From the NCBI RefSeq assembly GCF_001644575.1, contig NZ_CP015597.1, positions 1 through 64,000 of the forward strand: DNA of 64,000 bases, written 5' to 3'. Within the stretch, counting starts at the first letter, position 1. Every line of letters starts with the position of its first letter. The notes beneath the pieces were generated by a model. It had not been told where the DNA came from. It saw only the letters and a program-made list of their open reading frames with translations, and did no database searches. Both the position numbers and the translations under genes were made by a program. Below, piece by piece: positions 25,578-34,163 of this stretch. The stretch is from Mycobacterium adipatum (GTDB lineage: Bacteria > Actinomycetota > Actinomycetes > Mycobacteriales > Mycobacteriaceae).

Positions 25578-26462
25578 TCAGGAGGTGATTGCCTGCAACG
25601 CCTCGATGACCCTTTGGATTAATTGGCCGTGCGTTGAGGTGAGCCATGCGGCCGCCAGGTCGATCCCCAGGCCGCGTGGCCGCAGCGGGCGGTAGACCAC
25701 CCCGGCAACATTCAGCGCGTACGTTGGGGCCGGCACGATCGCCACCCCGAGTCCGGCCGCCACCAGGGTGACCAGAGTCGAGGTCTCTTCGACCTCGTGA
25801 CGCACGCGGGCAGTGAACCCGGCGTCGGCGCACAAGGTGGTCAGGAAATCGCCCATGACGGAGCGACCGCCGCCGGCGTGCGCCACAAATTCCTCATTGT
25901 GAAGATCGGTGAGCTGCAGAACTTTTCGGTGGTTCAGCCGGTGCCCTTCCGGCAGAGCCACTAGTAGGGGGTCGCGACGTATGACGGTCGTGGACAACCC
26001 GGGATCGATCACCGGGGGCCGCAGCAGCGCCAGGTCGATGTCCCCGGCCGTCAACGCAGCCAGTTGCGCGGGGGCCAGCATCTCGCCGCGCACGCGAACG
26101 TCGACGTCGGGAATCAGCTCGGCCAGTGCGCGAACAAGCTGTGGCAGCAGCGAATACGTCGCCGAACCGACACACCCGATGGTGAGCCGACCCGTGGTCC
26201 CGTCGGCAACGCGGCGGGCCAGGTCGGCCGCGTCGTCCACTGCGTCCAGAATCCTGATGGTCCGTTCCAGATACGCCCGCCCGGCCGGCGTCAGCTCCAC
26301 GCTGCGGGTGGAGCGGAGCAACAGCTCGACTCCGAGTTCACGTTCGAGTTGCCGGATCTGTTGGGACAGCGGCGGCTGGGCGATGAGCAGCCGCTTCGCG
26401 GCCCGCCCGAAGTGCAGTTCTTCGGCGACAGCCCGGAAATAGCGGAGATGCCTCAACTCCAT
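25578..26462 (-). CDS. LysR-family regulator of the pca genes (probable)
   Basis: 294 residues. The N-terminal winged HTH is typical (LRHLRYFRAVAEELHFGRAA, AQPPLSQQIRQLERELG), followed by two LysR substrate-binding lobes (GRLTIGCVGSATYSLLPQLV; VDVRVRGEML; DIDLALLRPP). Such regulators bind a T-N11-A site and respond to a pathway intermediate. It is transcribed divergently from pcaF with 73 bp between the genes, the usual arrangement for an activator of the adjacent catabolic operon. Similar sequences include CatR/BenM-type proteins, but the effector here, perhaps a muconate or beta-ketoadipate, is inference. Confidence 0.85.
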   Translation of the reverse strand: MELRHLRYFRAVAEELHFGRAAKRLLIAQPPLSQQIRQLERELGVELLLRSTRSVELTPAGRAYLERTIRILDAVDDAADLARRVADGTTGRLTIGCVGSATYSLLPQLVRALAELIPDVDVRVRGEMLAPAQLAALTAGDIDLALLRPPVIDPGLSTTVIRRDPLLVALPEGHRLNHRKVLQLTDLHNEEFVAHAGGGRSVMGDFLTTLCADAGFTARVRHEVEETSTLVTLVAAGLGVAIVPAPTYALNVAGVVYRPLRPRGLGIDLAAAWLTSTHGQLIQRVIEALQAITS

Positions 26463-26535
26463 TAGGACTCCATGCCTATCAAACAGTGCAATTTGAGTAT
26501 TTCAGAATATCTGCTGAGCGACTTACAGTCGAGGG
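26463..26535. promoter_or_regulatory. Divergent promoter region with LysR-type palindrome
   Basis: Between the LysR gene and pcaF lies TATTTCAGAATA (26498-26509), a TATT/AATA inverted repeat inside an AT-rich patch, fitting a LysR T-N11-A box about 30 bp before the pcaF start. Confidence 0.5.
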
Positions 26536-27741
26536 ATGGATGTCGTGATCTGCAGTCCGGTCAGGACGCCGGTGGGCCGGATGGGCGGCGCCCTGGCCAC
26601 GTTGACTGCCACCGACCTGGCCGTCGCGGCGCTGCGCGCCCTTGTCGACCGCACGGGGCTCGGTGAGGGTGACGTCGACGATGTGATTCTCGGCAACGGC
26701 TACGCCAACGGGGAGGCGCCGGCGATCGGCCGTATCGCCGCGTTGGACGCCGGGCTGGGCACCGCGGTACCTGGCCTGCAGGTCGACCGCCGGTGCGGCT
26801 CCGGATTGCAGGCCGTGCTCTACGGTGCAGGGCAGGTCGCCACGGGCGCGGCCCGCGCGGTGATCGCCGGCGGGGCCGAATCGATGTCCAATGTCGAGCA
26901 TTACGCCCTCGGGCTGCGGACTGGCGTCCGGCAAGGCGGTATCGCGCTGGTCGACCGTCTGGACCGCGCCCGCGAAACTGCCGGCGGCAGCTCACATCCC
27001 ATCACCGGCGGCATGATCGAGACCGCAGAGAATCTGCGGCGCGAGTACGGTATTTCGCGTTCCGATCAGGACGAGTTGTCGGTGCGCTCCCATCAACGAG
27101 CCGTCGCCGCCCACGAGGCGGGCCGCTTCGCCGACGAGCTGGTGTCCGTCACCGTGCCCGGGCGGCACGGCGATGTCGTTGTCGATCGTGACGAGCACCC
27201 GCGCGCGGACATCACAGCGGAGAAGCTGGCCGCGTTGCGACCCATCCGCCGCAAGGTGGACGGCGAGTCGACGGTCACCGCCGGCAACGCCTCCGGCCAG
27301 AACGACGGTGCTGCAGTGTGTGTGGTGACCACCGCATCGCACGCCGGGAAGCTGGGGCTCACCCCGCTGCTCGCCCTGCGCTCGTGGGCGGTCACCGGAT
27401 GCCGGCCCGGGACCATGGGCATCGGACCCGTGGCCGCGACCGCCGCAGCACTGGGGCGGGCCGGCCTGACCCTCGATGACATCGACCTGATCGAACTCAA
27501 CGAGGCGTTCGCCGCCCAGGTGCTGGCGGTGCTGGCCGAGTGGAAGATCGATCCCCTCGATGACCGGTTGAATCCCAACGGTTCCGGCATCTCCCTCGGC
27601 CACCCGATCGGCGCCACCGGCGCCCGCATCCTGGCCACCGCCGCCTACGAAGCGCAGCGCCGCGGCGCCCGCACCGTGCTGGAGACCATGTGCATCGGTG
27701 GCGGCCAGGGTCTGGCAGCCGTGTTCGAAGTGGTGAGCTGA
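26536..27741 (+). CDS. pcaF: Beta-ketoadipyl-CoA thiolase
   Basis: 401 residues, full thiolase length. Active-site residues are visible: Cys in VDRRCGSGLQAV (about residue 90), NEAFAAQ, His in GHPIGATGAR and the second Cys in CIGGGQG near the end. It cleaves 3-oxoadipyl-CoA with CoA to succinyl-CoA and acetyl-CoA, the last step of the beta-ketoadipate pathway; ordinary acetyl-CoA acetyltransferase would look alike, so the assignment rests on its position beside the CoA-transferase pair and pcaHGBL. The stop overlaps the pcaI start (TGATG). Confidence 0.85.
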   Translation: MDVVICSPVRTPVGRMGGALATLTATDLAVAALRALVDRTGLGEGDVDDVILGNGYANGEAPAIGRIAALDAGLGTAVPGLQVDRRCGSGLQAVLYGAGQVATGAARAVIAGGAESMSNVEHYALGLRTGVRQGGIALVDRLDRARETAGGSSHPITGGMIETAENLRREYGISRSDQDELSVRSHQRAVAAHEAGRFADELVSVTVPGRHGDVVVDRDEHPRADITAEKLAALRPIRRKVDGESTVTAGNASGQNDGAAVCVVTTASHAGKLGLTPLLALRSWAVTGCRPGTMGIGPVAATAAALGRAGLTLDDIDLIELNEAFAAQVLAVLAEWKIDPLDDRLNPNGSGISLGHPIGATGARILATAAYEAQRRGARTVLETMCIGGGQGLAAVFEVVS

Positions 27742-28397
27742 TGGTCACCCTCTGCGACACCACCGCCGACGCCGTGGCCGAAATCCGTGACGGGAGCACC
27801 GTCCTGATCGGCGGTTTCGGCATGGCGGGCATGCCGGTGGCGCTGATCGACGCCCTGATCGACCAAGGCGCAACAAATCTCACCGTGGTGTCCAACAACG
27901 CCGGCAACGGCGACACCGGCCTGGCCGCCCTGCTCGCGGCCAGACGCGTCCGCAAAGTCGTCTGCTCGTTCCCCCGCCAGTCGGACTCCTGGGCGTTCGA
28001 CGGGCTGTACCGCGCCGGCGACATCCAACTGGAAGTGGTGCCGCAGGGCACCCTCGCGGAGCGGATACGCGCCGCCGGTGCGGGTATCGGCGCGTTCTAC
28101 TGCCCCACCGCGGTCGGGACGCCGTTGGCCGAGGGCAAAGAAGAACGCGTCATCGACGGCCGCACCTATCTTCTGGAGTATCCGCTGGCCGGCGACGTGG
28201 CCCTGATCGGGGCTCACCGCGCCGATCGGATGGGAAACCTGGTGTACCGCAAGACTGCCCGCAACTTCGGGCCGGTGATGGCCACTGCCGCGACCACCAC
28301 CATCGCGCAGGTCGCCGAGGTGGTCGACACCGGGACTCTGGACCCCGAGTCCGTCGTCACCCCCAGCATCTACGTCAACAAGGTGGTGGCGACATGA
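27741..28397 (+). CDS. pcaI: 3-oxoadipate CoA-transferase, alpha subunit
   Basis: 218 residues, CoA-transferase family I subunit A: GSTVLIGGFGMAGMPVALID with the glycine-rich loop near residue 30, VVSNNAGNGDTGLAALL, KVVCSFPRQSD and a late GNLVYRKTARNFGPVMATAA segment. With PcaJ it transfers CoA from succinyl-CoA to 3-oxoadipate. ATG 27741 is inside the pcaF stop and its own stop overlaps pcaJ, so the pair should be made in equal amounts. The closely related 3-oxoacid CoA-transferase cannot be excluded by sequence alone. Confidence 0.85.
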   Translation: MVTLCDTTADAVAEIRDGSTVLIGGFGMAGMPVALIDALIDQGATNLTVVSNNAGNGDTGLAALLAARRVRKVVCSFPRQSDSWAFDGLYRAGDIQLEVVPQGTLAERIRAAGAGIGAFYCPTAVGTPLAEGKEERVIDGRTYLLEYPLAGDVALIGAHRADRMGNLVYRKTARNFGPVMATAATTTIAQVAEVVDTGTLDPESVVTPSIYVNKVVAT

Positions 28398-29029
28398 GTG
28401 CCCTGACCAAAGAAAAGATGGCCGCGCTCGTCGCCTCCGACATCCCGGCCGGCTCCTTCGTGAACCTCGGGATCGGGCAGCCCACCACGGTGGCCGACCA
28501 TCTGCCCGCCGGCGCCGGGATAGTCCTGCACACCGAGAACGGGATGCTGAACATGGGACCCGCCGCCGTCGGCGACGAGATCGATCCCGACCTCACCAAC
28601 GCCGGCAAGCTCCCGGTCACCGAACTGCCCGGCGCGGCGTACTTCCACCACGCCGACTCGTTCGCCATGATGCGCGGCGGACACCTCGATGTCTGTGTAC
28701 TCGGTGCGTTCCAGGTTTCGGCCGCCGGCGATCTGGCCAACTGGCACACCGGTGCACCCGACGCCATCCCGGCTGTCGGCGGCGCCATGGATCTGGCCAT
28801 CGGCGCCAAGCAGGTCTTCGTGATGATGACCCTGTTCGCCAAAGACGGCTCCCCCAAGCTGGTTCCGTCGTGTACCTACCCGCTGACCGGACTCGGTTGT
28901 GTGTCGCGGGTGTACACGGAGCTGGCGGTCTTCGACATCACCGCTGCCGGCGTGACCGTGCGTGACACCTACGGCATCAGCCGAGAAGAACTGGTCCAGC
29001 GCCTCGGTGTGCCATTGCTCGACGTCTGA
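28394..29029 (+). CDS. pcaJ: 3-oxoadipate CoA-transferase, beta subunit
   Basis: 211 residues. The catalytic Glu is in the conserved LHTENGMLNMGP segment (about residue 51), preceded by NLGIGQPTTVADHLP and followed by MMRGGHLDVCVLGAFQV and KLVPSCTYPLTGLGCVSRVY. The Glu forms the glutamyl-CoA thioester intermediate. ATGA overlap with pcaI. It ends 37 bp before the convergent pcaL; a 7-bp inverted repeat (ACGGCAC, 29035-29041, with 29061-29067) lies between and may be a weak bidirectional terminator. Confidence 0.85.
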   Translation: MSALTKEKMAALVASDIPAGSFVNLGIGQPTTVADHLPAGAGIVLHTENGMLNMGPAAVGDEIDPDLTNAGKLPVTELPGAAYFHHADSFAMMRGGHLDVCVLGAFQVSAAGDLANWHTGAPDAIPAVGGAMDLAIGAKQVFVMMTLFAKDGSPKLVPSCTYPLTGLGCVSRVYTELAVFDITAAGVTVRDTYGISREELVQRLGVPLLDV

Positions 29030-29066
29030 GCGCCACGGCACTGACGTTTCCGCTCACCATGTGCCG

Positions 29067-30242
29067 TCAAGGAGTGTCGAGATCCCCGAGGTCCCGCAGT
29101 GTTTCTTGCGCGATCCGGAATGCGGTGTTGGCGTCGGGCACGCCGCAGTAGATGGCTGTCTGCAGCAGCAGTTCTTTAATCTCGGCGACGGTCAGTCCGT
29201 TGCGGCGCGCTGCGCGGATGTGCAGGATTAGTTCTTCGTGGTGCCCCCGCGCTACCAGTGCGGTCAAGGTGATCAACGATCGGGTGCGGCGGTCCAGGCC
29301 GGGTCGCGTCCAGATGCCGCCCCACGCGTATTCGGTGATCAACTGCTGAAATTCGCTGGTGAAGTCAGTGGCGGCAGCGATGGCCCGATCGACGTGAGCG
29401 TCGCCAAGGACGTTGCGGCGCACCGCCATACCTGCGGCGCGGACCTCGGCGACAGTGCGCTGGTCGGCGGCGGCGCTGGCGGCGTGGTCACGGATCAGTC
29501 GTGCCACCTGGTGAGGGGCTTCGGCGGGGGCCAGGTGCGCCACGCCTGGCAGGACGACGAGGCGGCCGCGGCGTACCTGCGTGGCGACGGTCTCGAGTGC
29601 GCTCGGCGGGGTCACGGCGTCGTCGGCGCCGGCGATCGCCAGCACCGGCCCGCTGATATCGGCAAGACGGCTGCGCACGTCGAAGCTTGCCAACGCCCCA
29701 CAGACCGCGGCGTATCCCTCGTCGGAGATGCCGGCAAGTTCGTCGAGCAATCTGGCGGCGATGTCAGGGTCGCGGTCAGCGAAGCCGGGACTGAACCAGC
29801 GTTGCGGAGTGGAGGCAAGCAACGACGACGTACCCGAGCTTTCTACTTGTTCCTTGCGTTTGTGCCAGGCGTCGGCGGTGCCGATGGTCGCGCCGGTGCA
29901 CAGCAGTGCGGCGCTGGTGACTCGATGGGGGTGGTCAAGGAGCAGTTGCAGACCGACTGCGCCGCCCACCGAGTCCCCGGCGTAGTGGAAGGTGGCCCCG
30001 GCGTACGCGCCGTCGAGTTGCTCCATCAACGCGTGCGCCAGATCGGCAATGTGCAGCGGTTCGGCCGCGACGACGCGGTTGGTGCCGTGGCCGGGCAGAT
30101 CCCACCCGATAACCTCGAAGTCGTCGGCGAGATCGGCGGCGACAGCGGCCCACAGCGTCTGCACCGAGGTACCCAGAGAGGGGCCGAGCACGAGCAGCGG
30201 CTGGCCGGGTCGGCCGGCGAGTTGTACGGCGGTGACCGTCAT
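29067..30242 (-). CDS. pcaL: Fused 3-oxoadipate enol-lactonase and 4-carboxymuconolactone decarboxylase
   Basis: 391 residues in two parts. Residues 1-250 are an alpha/beta hydrolase: HYAGDSVGGAVG nucleophile elbow with Ser, ISGPVLAIAGADDAVTPP with the acid, and GVAHLAPAEAP with the His. Residues 265-385 are a carboxymuconolactone decarboxylase domain (AWGGIWTRPGLDRRTRSLIT, ARRNGLTVAEIKELLLQTAI). The fusion, common in actinobacteria, performs decarboxylation then lactone hydrolysis to 3-oxoadipate. ATG 30242 overlaps the pcaB stop. It is the last gene of pcaHGBL. Confidence 0.92.
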   Translation of the reverse strand: MTVTAVQLAGRPGQPLLVLGPSLGTSVQTLWAAVAADLADDFEVIGWDLPGHGTNRVVAAEPLHIADLAHALMEQLDGAYAGATFHYAGDSVGGAVGLQLLLDHPHRVTSAALLCTGATIGTADAWHKRKEQVESSGTSSLLASTPQRWFSPGFADRDPDIAARLLDELAGISDEGYAAVCGALASFDVRSRLADISGPVLAIAGADDAVTPPSALETVATQVRRGRLVVLPGVAHLAPAEAPHQVARLIRDHAASAAADQRTVAEVRAAGMAVRRNVLGDAHVDRAIAAATDFTSEFQQLITEYAWGGIWTRPGLDRRTRSLITLTALVARGHHEELILHIRAARRNGLTVAEIKELLLQTAIYCGVPDANTAFRIAQETLRDLGDLDTP

Positions 30243-31441
30243 GGCATCTCCTGCAGATGATGGTGGGCGCGGTGGAGCGCCTCGTCGATGAGGTCGTCGA
30301 TCAACCCGGTGAACGCGCCGCTCGGTTCGTGGCCGGCGATGGCTGCCAGTGCGCGTTGTTCTGCATGCACGTCGCCACTCATCTGTGACAGTCGTCGGGC
30401 CATCGTGTCGGGGTGGACTTGCAGCCCGACCAATAGTTTTCTAGTGTGGGCCGCGGAAACGACAGTGCGCCGCAACAGCACTGCGAGGGTGTCCCATTCC
30501 ACATGCCAGGCGCCATCGGCGCGTTCATCAACCTGTCCAGCTGCCGACAGGTGCAGGGTGGTCGCCAACGGAGGGCCGGCCAGCGCGGCGCGCCGGATGA
30601 GCACTGACATGGTCGGGTTGGACTTGTGCGGCATGGTCGAAGAGCCTCCACCTGTGCCCTCGGACAGTTCTCCGATCTCGGGACGGCCTAGTGCAAGCAC
30701 GTCGTTGGCGATCCTGCCCCAGGCGTCGGTCACGGTGACTGCCGCGTCACCGATGCGAGTCACCGCGGTGCGCTGGGTGTGCCAGGGCGGCGACTCGCTG
30801 AGGGTGAGTGCCTTCGCGAGGCGGCGGCGGGCGCGACGGGCTGCAGCGGGTCCGACGAGTTCGACCAGTCCGCTGAGTGTTCCGGCCGCACCACCTAATT
30901 GGACCGGAAAACGGAGTGCGGCGAGAGCCTCCGCTGCGTCGAGTACACCGTGTAACCACGTCGCGGCCTTGGCGCCGAAGGTGGTCGGCACGGCGGGCTG
31001 GGTGAGGGTGCGGGCAACCATTGGTGTGTTCCGGTGAGTGTTGACCAGGTCCGTCAGCGCGTCGAGTTGGCCGGTGATCTCGCCACGGATCCGGTTAACC
31101 GCCTGACGTGCGCACACCATCAGAGCGGTGTCGATGACATCTTGACTAGTCAGGCCGCGGTGCAGCCAGGTCGCGGCGTCATCGTGGCCAGCCGCGCGCA
31201 GACGCTGCCGCAGTAGCGCCACCAGTGCGATGACGGGGTTGCCGTGAACTTCGGACTCGTCGATTAGATCGATCATGTCCGCGTCAGATACTAAATCCAG
31301 TACCGACGCGGACGAGGCGAGTGCCCCGGTGGTCGGTAACACCGTGAGCCAGGCGTCCTCGATCTGCACCATGGCATGGAGGAACGCGGCCTCGGTGAAG
31401 GTGTCGCCGGCGCGGTGCTCACCGGGCCACAACAGGATCAC
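30239..31441 (-). CDS. pcaB: 3-carboxy-cis,cis-muconate cycloisomerase
   Basis: 400 residues from GTG 31441, chosen because it overlaps the pcaG stop (GTGA) and begins VILLWPGEHRAGDTF, the usual PcaB start. Family features: LTSQDVIDTALMVCARQAV, the fumarase-superfamily signature GGGSSTMPHKSNPTMS and a helical C-terminal domain. It converts carboxymuconate to 4-carboxymuconolactone. The C-terminal part is slightly short compared with some PcaB proteins of about 450 residues, as in other actinobacteria. It is coupled on both sides. Confidence 0.9.
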   Translation of the reverse strand: MILLWPGEHRAGDTFTEAAFLHAMVQIEDAWLTVLPTTGALASSASVLDLVSDADMIDLIDESEVHGNPVIALVALLRQRLRAAGHDDAATWLHRGLTSQDVIDTALMVCARQAVNRIRGEITGQLDALTDLVNTHRNTPMVARTLTQPAVPTTFGAKAATWLHGVLDAAEALAALRFPVQLGGAAGTLSGLVELVGPAAARRARRRLAKALTLSESPPWHTQRTAVTRIGDAAVTVTDAWGRIANDVLALGRPEIGELSEGTGGGSSTMPHKSNPTMSVLIRRAALAGPPLATTLHLSAAGQVDERADGAWHVEWDTLAVLLRRTVVSAAHTRKLLVGLQVHPDTMARRLSQMSGDVHAEQRALAAIAGHEPSGAFTGLIDDLIDEALHRAHHHLQEMP

Positions 31442-32001
31442 GCAGGTCCAGGGTAGGCCAGAAACGGTATCTCCTGGTCGCCCTGCAGGGTGATGTCGAA
31501 GCGGAAGCCCCACTCTTCGGGCACCGTGATCAGCGCTGTGGCTCGCGGGCCCAACGAGGTCAGCAGGGCATCGGGTGCGGCGTCACCCAGCGGCAGGTAG
31601 GCGCGGGTGAACAGGCGGTCCAGGAGGCCACGGGCGAAGACGGTAACTGCGAAGAACGGTAAGGACCCGTCGACCGAGCCAGGTATGACCGTGGTGAAGG
31701 CGTATTCGCCGTCGCGGCCTGTGCTGGCGCGGCCGAACCCGGTGAATGTCTGGCCATCGCGGCGGAATGTGCCGGTCCGGTGCGGTATCCGACCCGCGTG
31801 GTCTGCTTGCCAGATCTCAATAAGCGCGTCGGGTACGGGGTTACCGGCACCGTCGTAGACGGTGCCGGACAAACGAATTGCGCCGGGGCTGCCGGGCGCG
31901 ATCAGGTCGCGGTCGCCGGGAAAGGGCAGCGCGTAATGAAAGAACGGGCCGACAGTTTGTCCGGGCGTAGGGACCAGTTCGGCCGACGGTAATGCGGTCA
32001 C
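31438..32001 (-). CDS. pcaG: Protocatechuate 3,4-dioxygenase, alpha subunit
   Basis: 187 residues from GTG 32001, overlapping the pcaH stop (GTGA). It starts TALPSAELVPTPGQTVGPFF and has the intradiol-dioxygenase beta-barrel signature RLSGTVYDGAGNPVPDALIEIWQADHAGR and FTGFGRASTGRDGEYAFTT. Like known PcaG, it lacks the full Fe ligand set; it forms the substrate pocket with PcaH in an alpha-beta heteromultimer. The reaction is ring cleavage of protocatechuate to 3-carboxy-cis,cis-muconate. Confidence 0.93.
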   Translation of the reverse strand: MTALPSAELVPTPGQTVGPFFHYALPFPGDRDLIAPGSPGAIRLSGTVYDGAGNPVPDALIEIWQADHAGRIPHRTGTFRRDGQTFTGFGRASTGRDGEYAFTTVIPGSVDGSLPFFAVTVFARGLLDRLFTRAYLPLGDAAPDALLTSLGPRATALITVPEEWGFRFDITLQGDQEIPFLAYPGPA

Positions 32002-32789
32002 TGCGGGTCCTCGGTGTCGGTGTCCAGCGGGGTGCGATGGGTGCCGCTGAGCACGATGTCGAAGCGGTAGCCGGTCGCCCATTCGTGAGTGGTGATGTCG
32101 TGGTCGTAATGCGCGACCAGCCGGCCGCGGGCACGGGGATCGACGATGGCTTGGAAGATGGGATCAAAGTCGAACAAAGGGTCGCCAGGAAAGTACATCT
32201 GGGTGACGAGACGCTGGGTGAATTCGGTACCGAACAGTGAGAAATGGATGTGAGCGGGCCGCCATGCGTTGTGGTGGTTGCGCCACGGGTAGGGGCCAGG
32301 CTTGATCGTGGTGAAGCGGTACCAGCCGTCCTCGTCGGTTAGACAACGGCCGACACCGGTGAAGTTGGGATCCACGGGGGCGGGGTGCTGATCGCGCTTG
32401 TGGACGTAACGTCCTGCCGCGTTGGCCTGCCACACCTCGACAAGTTGCCGGCGCACAGGCCGGCCCTCGCCGTCGACGACGCGACCGGTGACGACCATTC
32501 GCTCCCCTTGCGGTTCGCCGCCGCACTGGATGGTCAGATCCGCTTCCAATGGATCGATATCGCGCGTGCCGAAGCAGGGTGCTTCTAACTCGATGCCTTC
32601 GGGGTCAGCGTAGTGCAGGCTCTTGGTGGGGTGGCGCAGCAAGCTCGACCGATACGGCGGATAGTCGGTGCGTACCGCGGTCTCGCGGCTGGCCCCATCG
32701 ATGAGCTGCTTCTCGTAATCGCTGGCGATGTCGGCAATTTCGGCACTGATGGCGGATTGACCGGGAAGTCCGGAGGTGGTAGTGGTCAT
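31998..32789 (-). CDS. pcaH: Protocatechuate 3,4-dioxygenase, beta subunit
   Basis: 263 residues. ATG 32789 is preferred over the upstream ATG because GAGGGAACC lies before it. Iron ligands expected in the family are visible: Tyr in DEDGWYRFTTIKPG, Tyr in PGPYPWRN, and the two His in RPAHIHFSLFG. The intradiol signature TGRVVDGEGRPVRRQLVEVW precedes them. First gene of the pcaHGBL operon, all joints overlapping by 4 bp, so ring cleavage through 3-oxoadipate production is encoded in one unit. Promoter should lie in 32790-32876, before the next gene's end. Confidence 0.93.
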   Translation of the reverse strand: MTTTTSGLPGQSAISAEIADIASDYEKQLIDGASRETAVRTDYPPYRSSLLRHPTKSLHYADPEGIELEAPCFGTRDIDPLEADLTIQCGGEPQGERMVVTGRVVDGEGRPVRRQLVEVWQANAAGRYVHKRDQHPAPVDPNFTGVGRCLTDEDGWYRFTTIKPGPYPWRNHHNAWRPAHIHFSLFGTEFTQRLVTQMYFPGDPLFDFDPIFQAIVDPRARGRLVAHYDHDITTHEWATGYRFDIVLSGTHRTPLDTDTEDPQ

Positions 32790-32876
32790 GGTTCCCTCAA
32801 ATGGCGTGTGGCAGGGCAACGGCGACGGTTGTCACGAACGCGTTAGGGACGCGCAACGGTCCCTGATTGGTGGCGA

Positions 32877-34163
32877 CTAGGTGGTTCGGTAAACCTCATC
32901 GAGCCCGGCGCGCACCGCGTCGGTCATGAAATCCAGGTCCTCTTCGGTGGTGACGAGCGGTGGCGAGAATCCCAGCGCCGTTCCCATCGGGCGGATAATC
33001 GCACCGCGCCTGCGCACCACCTGCATCAGTTGGGCGGGTAGGGAGGGTGACCTGGCCAGGTGCCCGGATTCAAGTTCGAGTGCCCCAAGGACCCCCACTC
33101 CGCCGCGAGCGTGGTCGACGAGCGGGTGGTCGGTCATGGACTCGAGGCGCTCGAGCAGAGGCCCCTCCAACTTGAGTGCGGCATCGAGGAGGCCATCACG
33201 CTCGAGAATTGCGATGTTCGCCAGCCCAGCGGCACATGCCGCCGGATGACCGGAGTACGTCTGGCCATGCCGGAAAACCGTGCCGGGTCGGTCCCAAAAT
33301 GGCGCCGCGACATGCCTTGCGGCGACAACGCCGCCCAATGGCAGATATCCGCTGGTGACACCCTTGGCGAATACGATTAGGTCGGGTCGAACGTCGAATC
33401 GTTCTATTCCGAACCAGTAACCGAGTCGTCCGAACGCGCAGATCACTGAGTCAGCAATGAAGAGCACGCCGTGTCGACGGCATACCTGCGCAGCTGCCTC
33501 GATGTATCCCTTGGGTGGCACGATCACGCCGCCGGCGCCGATCACCGGTTCACAGAAGAATGCAGCGACGCGTTCTGGTCCCAACGTGCCGATGATGCGG
33601 TCTAGCTCGGCTGCATCATCGTGGGGAACCTGTACGACGTCGGGTGCAAACGGCTCGCCGACGCGGTTGGGCGGCATTCCGGAAAGCGCTGTACCCCACC
33701 CGTGCATTCCGTGATAACTGTGCTCGCGGTGCAGCAGCACTGTCCGGTCGGGCTGCCCGTTGGCCGCGAAGTAGGACCGGGCCATCTTCACGGCCGTCTC
33801 GATGGAATCGCCACCGCCACTGGTAAAGAAGACCTTGCCATCGTCCATGGGCGCGCGCTGGGCGATCTCTTCGGCTAGACGCAACGCAGGCTCGGTCGCG
33901 AAGTCACCGAAGCCGTGGTAAGCCTCCAGGGTGCCGAGCTGGTGGCTAATCGCGTCCACGATCTCGGCGCGACCGTGCCCGACGTTGGAGTACCACAGGC
34001 TTGCAGTGCCGTCGAAGTAGCGATGTCCGGTGTTGTCCCAGACCCATACCCCGTCGCCTCGCACTATGGTCACCCGCGGCGCCTGGCGCACCGAGTGCAT
34101 CGGTGCGAACGGTGACCAGAGGGCGTTCTGACCCGCGACCGGGTCGGTCTCGTGGTTGCTCAT
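32877..34163 (-). CDS. Class III PLP-dependent aminotransferase
   Basis: 428 residues with fold-type I features: VFFTSGGGDSIETAVKMARSY (phosphate-binding loop), HGVLFIADSVICAFGR (Asp contacting the PLP nitrogen), and the PLP Lys in VFAKGVTSGYLPLGG. It moves an amino group from an omega- or beta-amino donor to pyruvate or another oxo-acid; adenosylmethionine-, taurine- and beta-alanine-type enzymes are relatives. The ATG overlaps the stop of the flavoprotein gene. Together with the flavoprotein, YciI-like protein and IclR regulator it forms a minus-strand operon divergent from the formamidase genes; it may handle an amine released by that pathway, but this is inference. Confidence 0.85.
   Translation of the reverse strand: MSNHETDPVAGQNALWSPFAPMHSVRQAPRVTIVRGDGVWVWDNTGHRYFDGTASLWYSNVGHGRAEIVDAISHQLGTLEAYHGFGDFATEPALRLAEEIAQRAPMDDGKVFFTSGGGDSIETAVKMARSYFAANGQPDRTVLLHREHSYHGMHGWGTALSGMPPNRVGEPFAPDVVQVPHDDAAELDRIIGTLGPERVAAFFCEPVIGAGGVIVPPKGYIEAAAQVCRRHGVLFIADSVICAFGRLGYWFGIERFDVRPDLIVFAKGVTSGYLPLGGVVAARHVAAPFWDRPGTVFRHGQTYSGHPAACAAGLANIAILERDGLLDAALKLEGPLLERLESMTDHPLVDHARGGVGVLGALELESGHLARSPSLPAQLMQVVRRRGAIIRPMGTALGFSPPLVTTEEDLDFMTDAVRAGLDEVYRTT

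Noticed and set aside
29067..30242. Separate pcaC and pcaD genes
   Set aside because: Both domains lie in one uninterrupted frame, so it is the fused PcaL form.
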